Below are positions 35,910 through 43,612 of a stretch of 64,000 bases of DNA, one piece after another. Every line of letters starts with the position of its first letter. The stretch's first letter is position 1. Both the position numbers and the translations under genes were made by a program. The notes below the pieces were generated by a model. It was not told the DNA's origin and made no database searches. It saw nothing but the letters and a program-made list of their open reading frames with translations. The stretch is from NCBI GenBank assembly GCA_020161935.1, contig JAIUNI010000001.1:1302001-1366000 (forward strand), in the 5' to 3' direction. The DNA is from Chloroflexota bacterium (GTDB lineage: Bacteria; Chloroflexota; Anaerolineae; Aggregatilineales; Phototrophicaceae).

Positions 35910-37709
35910 TTATGGCACCTGTACTTGTTCAATCACTAAATGGTCATTTCCATCAGCCAGTAACAGGCGCTCACCGGTTTGCCAGTCGTATACGATCAGC
36001 TCTAATTGATAATCGCCAGCGGTGATTGAATCCGGCAAATTGAGGGTTCGATAGTCGATATAGATTTTGTCTGGCTGCATGGCTGCCGTATCGACCGATT
36101 CATGACCATAATGCGAAATCGGGCCGTCAATCTGCGCGACAAGGTTGCCAGCAGCGTCGAGTAAGTGCAGCCCTATCGAGTAATTCTGTTTCGGCGGCTG
36201 CGCGGCACGCCACCACAAATGGACATCCACCGTATCGTGGGTCACGGCCTCGACATCCGCCCCCCAGAACGGCATCTGCTCACCGAAAACGACAGGTGTT
36301 TTGAACGGCGGGGCGACCATAAGCTGTACCAGATAGCACCAATAGCGGTTACAGTCCCCTAGCACACGCTGGACAGGATAATCCGGTTCCAAATGTTTGA
36401 AATCAACCTGTACTGCTTCATCGAACCAATCGGCTGTCGTAAACCAAATGCGGCGAGCAGTTTGCGCTTGATTGATGTCTCTCGTGAACGTTATAGATGA
36501 GGGTATATAATGCATCATTTGCCACAGCACCACATTATTTTCCATATCAGCATTATCCAGCAGCATCACATCTCCCGCTTGAGCCGATTGAGCGATATCT
36601 TGATAAATCGCACGGTGAGGAATACGGTTGAGGCCGAACTGCGAGGGCAGTGACCACAAACTTACGGCTGCAAAAGCCACCAGACCAAGCCATTGGATAC
36701 GGCGCGGCAGCACTGAAAAGCCAACCGCAATAGCCAGCGCAAAGCCGATGGACAAGTAGGTGATATAACGCGGGGTGTAGACGGAGAACACAAAATTGAC
36801 TAGCAGCGCAACCAGCGGAACCGCCAGCGCCCACATGAGGATTAACCAATAGCGTTTTTGCCGCCCGCTGTAGATAAAACCTACGGCAAAGAGCAGAAGA
36901 TAAAGTCCCGGCTGACCGCTTGTCATGAGGTTGAGCAGACTTACAACGCCGGTGATGGTCGTTGACTCGGTGGTGCTACCAATACCGGCGGCTCCACGCG
37001 CATTCCCAAAGCTGGACTCAATCGCAATCAGGGTTCGAATTTGATGGATAAGAATAGGGAACCACGGCGACCATAATAGGAAAGCCAGCAACCACGCCGC
37101 AGCAATCTGCTGAAGCATTTTGAAGCTCGGACGAACGATGAAAAGCAGGTACAAAAACTGCGCCGCCACCAAAAACATCAAGAAATAATGCTGGTAGAGC
37201 ATCCACGCGACCGTTAGCCCATAGACCAACGCGGTAGCAAACGTGCACCGTTTTAGCCAGCGACCAAAGCACCACATCGAGAGGGTGGCAATGAGCATAT
37301 TGACCGCGTAGGGACGGATCTCGAGGGCGTAGGTGAAAAAGTAGGCATTCACGCCCAGCACGGCGATGGCAAACAGCCCTACCCGCGAGGACTTAAACCA
37401 CGTGCGCCCGATCTGATACACGAGCGCGAGGGTGATGGTCGTGGCTAAAACACTGTAGACCCGCGCGGTGAACTCATTCGTGCCAACGAACTGCTGCCAC
37501 AACCAAAACGACGAAAACCATACCGGCGCATGAACATCTTGCATGGCCTGATACCAGACGGTGTAGCTTAAGTCCTTAGAAGTAGTACGAAAAGCGATTT
37601 CCTCATCATCACGCATGAAGCGATATTGAATGCTATCCACATGGAAGGCCACGACCGCGAAAACAAACACCAAGCCGAACAGCCATGCCGATTTTGACTT
37701 CAAGACCAT
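35910..37709 (-). CDS. GT39-like membrane glycosyltransferase with C-terminal beta-sandwich
   Basis: A 599-residue protein of the dolichyl-phosphate-mannose mannosyltransferase-like (GT39/ArnT) clan. The N-terminal loop has RFMRDDEEIAF acidic residues and DVHAPVWFSSFW, typical of catalytic loop 1. About 10-12 helices run to residue 400. A C-terminal outside domain (about 470-595) has the VDVHLWWRAAQPPKQNYSIG... LPDSITAGDYQLELIVYD pattern shared with two neighbours. It probably transfers sugar from a polyprenyl carrier to an envelope acceptor. It lies 85 bases from the divergent dehydrogenase gene. Confidence 0.78.
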   Translation of the reverse strand: MVLKSKSAWLFGLVFVFAVVAFHVDSIQYRFMRDDEEIAFRTTSKDLSYTVWYQAMQDVHAPVWFSSFWLWQQFVGTNEFTARVYSVLATTITLALVYQIGRTWFKSSRVGLFAIAVLGVNAYFFTYALEIRPYAVNMLIATLSMWCFGRWLKRCTFATALVYGLTVAWMLYQHYFLMFLVAAQFLYLLFIVRPSFKMLQQIAAAWLLAFLLWSPWFPILIHQIRTLIAIESSFGNARGAAGIGSTTESTTITGVVSLLNLMTSGQPGLYLLLFAVGFIYSGRQKRYWLILMWALAVPLVALLVNFVFSVYTPRYITYLSIGFALAIAVGFSVLPRRIQWLGLVAFAAVSLWSLPSQFGLNRIPHRAIYQDIAQSAQAGDVMLLDNADMENNVVLWQMMHYIPSSITFTRDINQAQTARRIWFTTADWFDEAVQVDFKHLEPDYPVQRVLGDCNRYWCYLVQLMVAPPFKTPVVFGEQMPFWGADVEAVTHDTVDVHLWWRAAQPPKQNYSIGLHLLDAAGNLVAQIDGPISHYGHESVDTAAMQPDKIYIDYRTLNLPDSITAGDYQLELIVYDWQTGERLLLADGNDHLVIEQVQVP

Positions 37710-37794
37710 CTGCCACTACACCTTATTGTTGAAATCACCATTTGCCGTTACAGTCGTGGAATTTACCCACATAGCCAACCCAATAGAGGGAATA

Positions 37795-38763
37795 ATGCGC
37801 CCAAAAGTTTTCGTCAGCCGAATTATACCTGAAGCCGGATTAAAACTGGTTCGTGAAGCCTGTGATGCTGAGGTTTGGCCGGATGTCATGCCCCCACCGT
37901 ATGAAGTTCTGACGGAGAAGGTCAAAATGGTTGACGGGATGCTCTGCACCTTGAATGACCGGATTGACGCGGCATTGATTGAGGCGGCGGGTTCACAGTT
38001 CAAAATCTTTAGCCAGATGGCGGTCGGCTACGACAACATCAACGCGAAAGCTGCCCACGCACGCGGCATCCTGATCGGGAATACGCCGGGTGTCCTAACG
38101 GATGCGACGGCTGACATCGCGTTCGCCCTTTTACTCGCGGCGGCACGGCGGATTGTCGAGGGGATGGAGTACATCCGCGAGGGGAAATGGCGCACATGGG
38201 AACCCCTAGCCCTTCTCGGCGCGGATTTAAGCGGCGCGACGCTTGGCATCATCGGGTTGGGGCGCATTGGGGAGGCGGTTGCACGGCGGGCCAAAGGCTT
38301 TGATATGCGGATTATCGCCTACAGCCCGAGTAAGAAAGCCGAAGATGTAGCGAAGTTGGGTATTGAATTGGTTTCGCTCGACGAACTCCTCCAGCAGTCG
38401 GATTTCGTGTCGATTCATGTTCCGCTGAACGACCAAACACGTGGGATGATCAACGCAGACGCGCTAGGCAAAATGAAACCGACCGCGATCCTAATTAACA
38501 CAGCACGTGGGCCAATTGTTGATCAAGAGGCGCTAATCGAAGCGGCGAAAAACGGTACGATTGGGGGTGCGGCGCTGGATGTCACCACACCAGAACCTTT
38601 GCCTTCTGACCATCCCCTACTCTACTTGCCCAACGTTACAGTCGTTCCACATATTGGGAGTGCCAGCCAGCGCACGCGCGATAAGATGGCGACAATGGCA
38701 GCCGAGAATTTGATCGCGGGGGTGAATGGTCAGCCGATACCTAATCAGGTCAAACCTAGTTAA
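37795..38763 (+). CDS. D-2-hydroxyacid dehydrogenase (glyoxylate/hydroxypyruvate reductase-like)
   Basis: A 322-residue NAD(P)-dependent enzyme. The Rossmann motif is GLGRIGEAVARR (about 153-164). The catalytic Arg is in NTARGPIVDQ, the Glu in TTPEPLPSDHPL, and the His in VVPHIGSAS. Lengths and motifs fit the glyoxylate reductase/glycerate dehydrogenase branch better than long phosphoglycerate dehydrogenases (no ACT domain). The frame opens at 37630, but the first 55 residues lie in the promoter overlap and lack homology; ATG at 37795 has GAGGG just before it. Serine synthesis is the other possible role. Confidence 0.9.
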   Translation: MRPKVFVSRIIPEAGLKLVREACDAEVWPDVMPPPYEVLTEKVKMVDGMLCTLNDRIDAALIEAAGSQFKIFSQMAVGYDNINAKAAHARGILIGNTPGVLTDATADIAFALLLAAARRIVEGMEYIREGKWRTWEPLALLGADLSGATLGIIGLGRIGEAVARRAKGFDMRIIAYSPSKKAEDVAKLGIELVSLDELLQQSDFVSIHVPLNDQTRGMINADALGKMKPTAILINTARGPIVDQEALIEAAKNGTIGGAALDVTTPEPLPSDHPLLYLPNVTVVPHIGSASQRTRDKMATMAAENLIAGVNGQPIPNQVKPS

Positions 38764-38928
38764 AACAGAAAGCATTCCAATGCTTCTACGAATGGCACAA
38801 AATTCGCAATTTGCACAAATATCCGCTGAAATGGCTGGCGACTCGTTCCCGTACGTCCGCTGAAGTGACATTTTGTGGCGGCAGGTGCAGGGGAGCATGG
38901 CGCTGAAATGGCGCAAGTGCGGCAGAAC

Positions 38929-39005
38929 TACGGGAGCAACCCGCCGCTGTGCAACTTTTGGTGCTGTCGTCGCGGCTGTACGGGAGCAATCCGCCGAGTG
39001 TGCAA
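38929..39005 (+). repeat. Direct repeat, two copies about 50 bases apart
   Basis: Copy 1 (38929-38954) and copy 2 (38979-39005) share TACGGGAGCAA(C/T)CCGCCG and a TGTGCAA end, with one inserted base in copy 2. They lie in gene-free DNA. Confidence 0.65.
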
Positions 39006-39164
39006 AATCATTTTTACCACAAAGGCACAAAGAACGCGGAGCAAATACGAATCGCCAAGAAGCCAAGAGAAGCAGAGAGCGCCAAGCGATTCGTTATGTG
39101 TTGATGTGGATCGTGATGGCGGCATTCAACATACCCGTTTAAAGATCACTACAAAGCCGAAATG

Positions 39165-39216
39165 ATGCTGTTGCTGCTGTTAATGCTGTTGAGAATCCGG
39201 TCATTTGTCGCAAATG
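39165..39216 (-). repeat. Dispersed repeat, copy B (inverted relative to copy A)
   Basis: On the minus strand it begins CATTTGCGACAAAT (39216-39203), then TTCTCAACAGCA, then AACAGCAGCAACAGCAT. This matches copy A (19127-19176) in order and spacing. Only two copies are visible in this window. Confidence 0.6.
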
Positions 39217-39537
39217 CGGATAGCACACTACACCCTAAACCATATGACAAGGTAGGACTACCTTAAGTGGTGGATGATTATTTTAAGCCCTCACCCTACG
39301 ATGGTACGTTCGCAGGCTCACTCCACCATCAGCCCTCTCCCTCAGGGCGAGGGACTTTAAAGACTTTTATGGTTCATTTTGCGATGAAATCGACACAAAA
39401 TGAATTTCCACCGTTTAGTGTGGTGCTACCTATGACAATTTACAACCTTATTATAGAACAAAAGTTCAATTTGTCAAGCAAAAACCGTTTGAATATACAA
39501 ACCCTAGTGTCCCTTGTAGGGCTGAGGTTGCGGTTCG

Positions 39538-41961
39538 TTATCCGGCGATTTGGATGGTAATGGGCAGCACGGCAAGGGTGTTGTCTACGGCTGTTTCGCC
39601 GCTAACGGGTAGCTGAACCGTGCTGTCATTCGATTGATAGAGACGCAGCCAAATTTGATATTGTCCGGTAGGCAGTGTGGAGGGCAGCCGCAAAGCGCGG
39701 TTATCCCACTGCGGCACACCCGCCTGCCAACCGGAAGTTGGCGCGAAACCCCACGCGGGTTGGGCATCCTCGCCCTGCGCCACAACACTATCGAGCGAAT
39801 CAGCGACAAAATAGGCGACGGTGTAGTCGGTGTCAAGTTGGGTATCGCTGCGCCAGTAGAGAGAAATGGGCAGAATGTCACCGGCGTGGTAGGTTTCACC
39901 CAACGGCAGTGTGAAGCCGAGCAAGCGGATCGAGTCGCCGAAACCTAGATCAGCTAAGTGATCGGGGCCGCGGAAGGCAAACGGATCAGGCGCGGGAACG
40001 GTGCTGTATTCGATTAAGCGAATGCGGGTATCCAGCGGATCAGACGTGAACTCTCGAATCGGATAATAATGGCTGACCATAAATCGCTCGGCGGGGCGTA
40101 TCGCCCACGGCTGCCAGATACCAAAATCGGAGAGCAGCCATAAGGTCGGGCGATACTTAGCGAGGCTGTGCATCAGCGGAACGGAACTTTTGACCAACAG
40201 CGCATCGGGGTTAGTGGAGGTAACGACGAGTTCTTGGCCTTCGTTGGGGCGTTCGCCGGGGGCATCTGGCAGCGAAATGACGCGGGGGAGTGGGAGCTTG
40301 CCGTGGTTCAAAAAGAACGACTCGTATTCGTTGTTCGACAGCAGCAGCACATCACCTTTTGCGGTTTGGCTGGCGAGAAGCGGCAAAATCGAGCGCAGGG
40401 CGGTATTCGAACCGGCGTAAACAACGTCATGATTGATGGCTGATAAGCCCAGCCCGATTAGCAGTAAAAGCCCCAACGGATACAGAACCGCCGCGCCGCC
40501 GCGCATGAACCGTGACCGCGTGGCGAGAAATGCCCCTTGCCGCCGCAATAATCGGACGAGCCAAAAGGCACTAACAACGACCACAAGGATACAGACGAGA
40601 GGCCACGCATCGACACTGGCACGCACCCACGCAAAGTCAAACGGCTCGCCGCCCCACAGTTTCGGCAGCATCACCCAGCGCAGATACGGAACTGCGTTTA
40701 AGCCACCACCCCATTCGAGGAGTTGGTTGGCTTCGGGCGGGAGCAAGTTGATGTAGGTTCCCCACGTGTAGGAAACGGCACTGAACTGCACCCACAGGCT
40801 GTAGGCGGCGACAATGACTGTTCCCATGACCCAGCCAAAGTGAAGCGGCTTTTTGAGTACGCGATCCCAAGCGGGCAGCGTCCCCAGCATCAAAATCGGC
40901 ACGGCTGGAATCAGAAAACGCGGCGGCCACGACAACCCACCGAACCAATGGTCGCCGCGTAGAAAAGCGTATCCGAAGGCAAAGGCAAGAACGACCGAGA
41001 TCAGCGCGAAGGGATAGCGATATTTGCCCGACCGATAGAGCGCCCACATTCCCGGTACGACAAGCAGCAGCACGGGTGAAGTCGCCCAAACGCTGCCGCC
41101 GATGCTCAACAAGTAACTGTGCAAGGCGCGGTGCATGGTGGCTACCTGCTGCGGCGAGCGGCGAATGAGTAAGGCTACAAGCTCATAAACAGGTGTGATG
41201 TCCGTGAGATTGGCAGCCAGCGCCGAGAGAATGAGAACGGCAAACACCAGCACTGTGAGCAGGAAAGCCAAGCGAATACACCACTTCGGCAGACGGAAAG
41301 CAGGAGCCAAAATGAGGATAAAGGCGGGTAAGGCAAAAATGACCGCCTCTTTCGAAAGGAAGGCCGCTGCCAGCGTCAAGATGCTCAAGATCAGGAACAC
41401 GAACGAGCGATAACGGGACAACCGCCAGCGTTCGATGCATAAAGCCGTTAAGAGGATAAACAATCCAGCTAACGGTTCGCGGAAGAAGGTGCGGCTATAC
41501 GGCCAAAGGAGCGTGCCTAAGCCGAGCGCCAGCGCTGCAACCACGGCGACCAACGGGCGATAACCGAGTGTGCTGGCGTAAATGTAAAGGACAGCCGCAC
41601 AGACAACGGCGACGAAAATATTAAAGAACCAAACGGCATGAACAAGGCCGATGTTGGGCAGATGGGAAGCAAGCCAGTAAAGCGGCGTACTTAAGATGAG
41701 GTGCATCGGCTCGACTTCCACCGAGGCGAGGGGATAAGCTGACGGTGGGGTGTCACCTGTCGGGGGTGTATCCGCCGCGCTTTTATCGAGCAGCAAATCA
41801 CCATAATCGACCATACTGGCGGTGGCGTTAAAGAGCGATAAGGTGTCGCCGCTTTCGATGCGTCCGCTATAGGTAAAGGCATAAACGCCAAGTAAGATGC
41901 CAGCTAAAGGGAGGAGTACCCACCACTGAATTCGGGGAGACTTTGACGCATCAGGCAGCAT
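39538..41961 (-). CDS. Large multi-pass membrane protein (GT-C-like) with C-terminal beta-sandwich
   Basis: About 807 residues from ATG at 41961 (the frame reaches 42006, but that start is weaker). A first helix (WWVLLPLAGILLGVYAFT) is followed by an acidic outside loop (GRIESGDTLSLFNATASMVDYGDLL). About 11-12 helices run to residue 500, then an extracytoplasmic region ends in the beta-sandwich pattern YHAGDILPISLYWRSDTQLDTDYT...LPTGQYQIWLRLYQ. It fits the polyprenyl-sugar-dependent GT-C fold but lacks a textbook motif. It belongs with the two neighbours that share the tail. A TPR gene on the same strand ends 118 bases upstream, with a terminator between them. Confidence 0.62.
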   Translation of the reverse strand: MLPDASKSPRIQWWVLLPLAGILLGVYAFTYSGRIESGDTLSLFNATASMVDYGDLLLDKSAADTPPTGDTPPSAYPLASVEVEPMHLILSTPLYWLASHLPNIGLVHAVWFFNIFVAVVCAAVLYIYASTLGYRPLVAVVAALALGLGTLLWPYSRTFFREPLAGLFILLTALCIERWRLSRYRSFVFLILSILTLAAAFLSKEAVIFALPAFILILAPAFRLPKWCIRLAFLLTVLVFAVLILSALAANLTDITPVYELVALLIRRSPQQVATMHRALHSYLLSIGGSVWATSPVLLLVVPGMWALYRSGKYRYPFALISVVLAFAFGYAFLRGDHWFGGLSWPPRFLIPAVPILMLGTLPAWDRVLKKPLHFGWVMGTVIVAAYSLWVQFSAVSYTWGTYINLLPPEANQLLEWGGGLNAVPYLRWVMLPKLWGGEPFDFAWVRASVDAWPLVCILVVVVSAFWLVRLLRRQGAFLATRSRFMRGGAAVLYPLGLLLLIGLGLSAINHDVVYAGSNTALRSILPLLASQTAKGDVLLLSNNEYESFFLNHGKLPLPRVISLPDAPGERPNEGQELVVTSTNPDALLVKSSVPLMHSLAKYRPTLWLLSDFGIWQPWAIRPAERFMVSHYYPIREFTSDPLDTRIRLIEYSTVPAPDPFAFRGPDHLADLGFGDSIRLLGFTLPLGETYHAGDILPISLYWRSDTQLDTDYTVAYFVADSLDSVVAQGEDAQPAWGFAPTSGWQAGVPQWDNRALRLPSTLPTGQYQIWLRLYQSNDSTVQLPVSGETAVDNTLAVLPITIQIAG

Positions 41962-42006
41962 ACACAACCCATCCAAACCTAGACAACGCGCGGCAAGGTA
42001 AAACAA

Positions 42007-42036
42007 AGGCGGTAGTCCTGTTGAGAACTACCGCCT
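42007..42036 (-). terminator. Rho-independent terminator of the TPR gene
   Basis: AGGCGGTAGT (42007-42016) and ACTACCGCCT (42027-42036) form a perfect ten-base stem with a ten-base loop. On the minus strand TTGTTTT follows. It lies about 40 bases past the TPR gene stop and overlaps the long upstream frame of the next gene, another reason to use the 41961 start. Confidence 0.85.
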
Positions 42037-42078
42037 GAGTTTAACTGATTTCAAAACGGATAGGAACGCAGAACGCGA

Positions 42079-42615
42079 TTAGTTCCCGCCCATCAACTTG
42101 TTGCGTACGCCGAGCAAGCCCTTAATGACCTTCTGGCTAGTGTTCAACTTGTCGAGCTGTTCGAGACCCGCTTCGTAGGTGGCAGCGCCGACCATAATTT
42201 TGCCGTCACGCACTTGCAAATCGCCCATCGCGATCAAGGTTTCGCCGTAGAGCTTCTTCTCGCCTATTTCTTCGAAGATGTCGGCGGCTTGGCGGTAGCA
42301 GTTGTAAGCCTGTTCCTTATCGCCCAGCGCCACATACACGCCGCCCAAGTTACCGAGAACCTTAGCGATACGCATGTTATCCTGAAGTTCCTGGAAAATG
42401 GCGTAGGCACTTTGCATCATATCCAGCGCTTGTTGGTGTTCGCCCAGCACACGATGAACAAGGCCGATATTGGTTTGCATTTCGGCAACCATATCGCGTT
42501 TACCTTCCGCTTCATAGGCATCACTGGCTTGATGAAAGACTTTTGAAGCGGCTTCGTAGTCCTTCTGTTGGAATAATTTAACACCTTGATCTTGCAATTC
42601 CTGTGCTGTTGGCAT
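42079..42615 (-). CDS. TPR-repeat protein
   Basis: A 178-residue cytoplasmic protein made almost entirely of tetratricopeptide repeats. Recognisable units start near residues 1 (ELQDQGVKLFQQKDYEAAS), 40 (MQTNIGLVHRVLGEHQQALD), 80 (VLGNLGGVYVALGDKEQAYNC) and 120 (LIAMGDLQVRDGKIMVGAA). A GAGGTG site precedes the ATG. It lies 19 bases after the stop of the HTH gene, so they are probably one operon; it may be a protein-interaction partner of that regulator. No enzymatic domain. Confidence 0.85.
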   Translation of the reverse strand: MPTAQELQDQGVKLFQQKDYEAASKVFHQASDAYEAEGKRDMVAEMQTNIGLVHRVLGEHQQALDMMQSAYAIFQELQDNMRIAKVLGNLGGVYVALGDKEQAYNCYRQAADIFEEIGEKKLYGETLIAMGDLQVRDGKIMVGAATYEAGLEQLDKLNTSQKVIKGLLGVRNKLMGGN

Positions 42616-42634
42616 GACTCACCTCATTGTCTAG

Positions 42635-43390
42635 CTATCGGGTTATATCGAGAATACTAGCCCCAACCTGCCTCAAATCTTCGACCGGCATTTTACTGAA
42701 CATGATCGCGATTTCGATAAAACCGATGTTACGCGGGTTGGCGGCAAATTGGCGCTTTTCATCGGGCAGTTCCAAAAAGTGTTTCCATTCCTCACGCATT
42801 TGCAGCCATTCGCCAATGTATCCACTGGTTTCCAGAAAGTAACTGGTGTTCTTCTTCAAGATACCGGAAAGGACACTCAGTTCGTGCATCGGCACCGGCA
42901 GTTCACCCAGTTCGTACTGCGTGAGCAAATCGGCGGGAATGGCGCTGGCTTCGCTGACTTCTTCCAAGCTCAACTTCTGGTCGTCGCGCGCTTGGCGCAT
43001 CATCGCCCCGATCATGCGGTTGCGGACGGCGACATACTCGGTTTGAATATCCGCGTGGCGACCGTACTTGGCCTCCAGCGTATCCGTCCCCCAAAAGTGG
43101 CTGACCGGTACACCGAGGTAGTAGGCGAGTAGTTCAATTTGCGGTAAGCTGGGTGTTGAGTCACCAAATTCCCACGCTTGCATTTCGGCGGGTGTGACCT
43201 TCAGCAAATCCGCACATTCTTCGATACTGCGTTCAGCGTTCAGGCGGGCATCATGGATCAATACGCCGATCATGCGGGCGCGAATCCGGTAGGATTCAGC
43301 GAAATCATGCTGGCGGGGGTGAGCACCCTCCCCTGCTTGAGCATTGGCCTGTTTCGATTTGAAGCGAGCCGAAGCGTTTTTAAAATCCAT
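42635..43390 (-). CDS. Transcriptional regulator with two XRE-type HTH domains
   Basis: A 251-residue DNA-binding protein. Two Cro/C1-type helix-turn-helix segments are visible: RMIGVLIHDARLNAERSIEE...VTPAEMQAWEFGDSTPSLPQI (about 45-90) and RNRMIGAMMRQARDDQKLSL...SAIPADLLTQYELGELPVPM (about 125-175). Each is followed by a helix typical of the family. The start at 43390 (MDFKNASARF) is supported by GGAGGG; an earlier ATG lacks one. A C-terminal 60 residues are helical and unassigned. It is the first gene of the HTH-TPR unit, divergent from the histidine kinase at 43613. Confidence 0.85.
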   Translation of the reverse strand: MDFKNASARFKSKQANAQAGEGAHPRQHDFAESYRIRARMIGVLIHDARLNAERSIEECADLLKVTPAEMQAWEFGDSTPSLPQIELLAYYLGVPVSHFWGTDTLEAKYGRHADIQTEYVAVRNRMIGAMMRQARDDQKLSLEEVSEASAIPADLLTQYELGELPVPMHELSVLSGILKKNTSYFLETSGYIGEWLQMREEWKHFLELPDEKRQFAANPRNIGFIEIAIMFSKMPVEDLRQVGASILDITR

Positions 43391-43554
43391 CTGTCCCTCC
43401 GAAGAGCCGATTTGCAAACATGATTATGGTGCGATTATAGTCCCTTCCAAAGGGAGGGGCAAACGGGCTGCTTCGCTTATATAATTTTATGGTAGCACAA
43501 GAAATTGGATGCCGAATTAACGTTTTCAGGCACTTTACCAAAGAAGAACAAGGG

Positions 43555-43560
43555 TATAAT
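43555..43560 (+). promoter_or_regulatory. Candidate -10 element upstream of the histidine kinase
   Basis: TATAAT preceded by GGG; no good -35 at normal spacing. Located 53 bases before the ATG. Confidence 0.35.
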
Positions 43561-43612
43561 AAATTCTTATAGGCTTCTGATGTTTGAATATGAACTGTTT
43601 AAAGAGTAAACA

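Larger units (their letters stand above)
38764..39537. other. Gene-free region with several repeat elements
   Basis: No supportable gene in 770 bases. A 26-base direct repeat occurs at 38929-38954 and 38979-39005. ACCACAAAGGCACAAAGAAC (near 39015-39035) resembles a widespread bacterial intergenic repeat. The CAG-rich dispersed element is at 39165-39216, and a CCCTCTCCCTCAGGGCGAGGG hairpin lies near 39335-39355. Frames in this stretch are low in coding character. Confidence 0.6.

Noticed and set aside
37630..37794. N-terminal extension of the hydroxyacid dehydrogenase
   Set aside because: The extra 55 residues lie over the divergent promoter and the start of the membrane protein gene; a good site precedes the ATG at 37795.
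39501..39521. CCCTA...TAGGG repeat downstream of the membrane protein at 39538
   Set aside because: A short five-base stem with a weak T-run; not enough to call a terminator.
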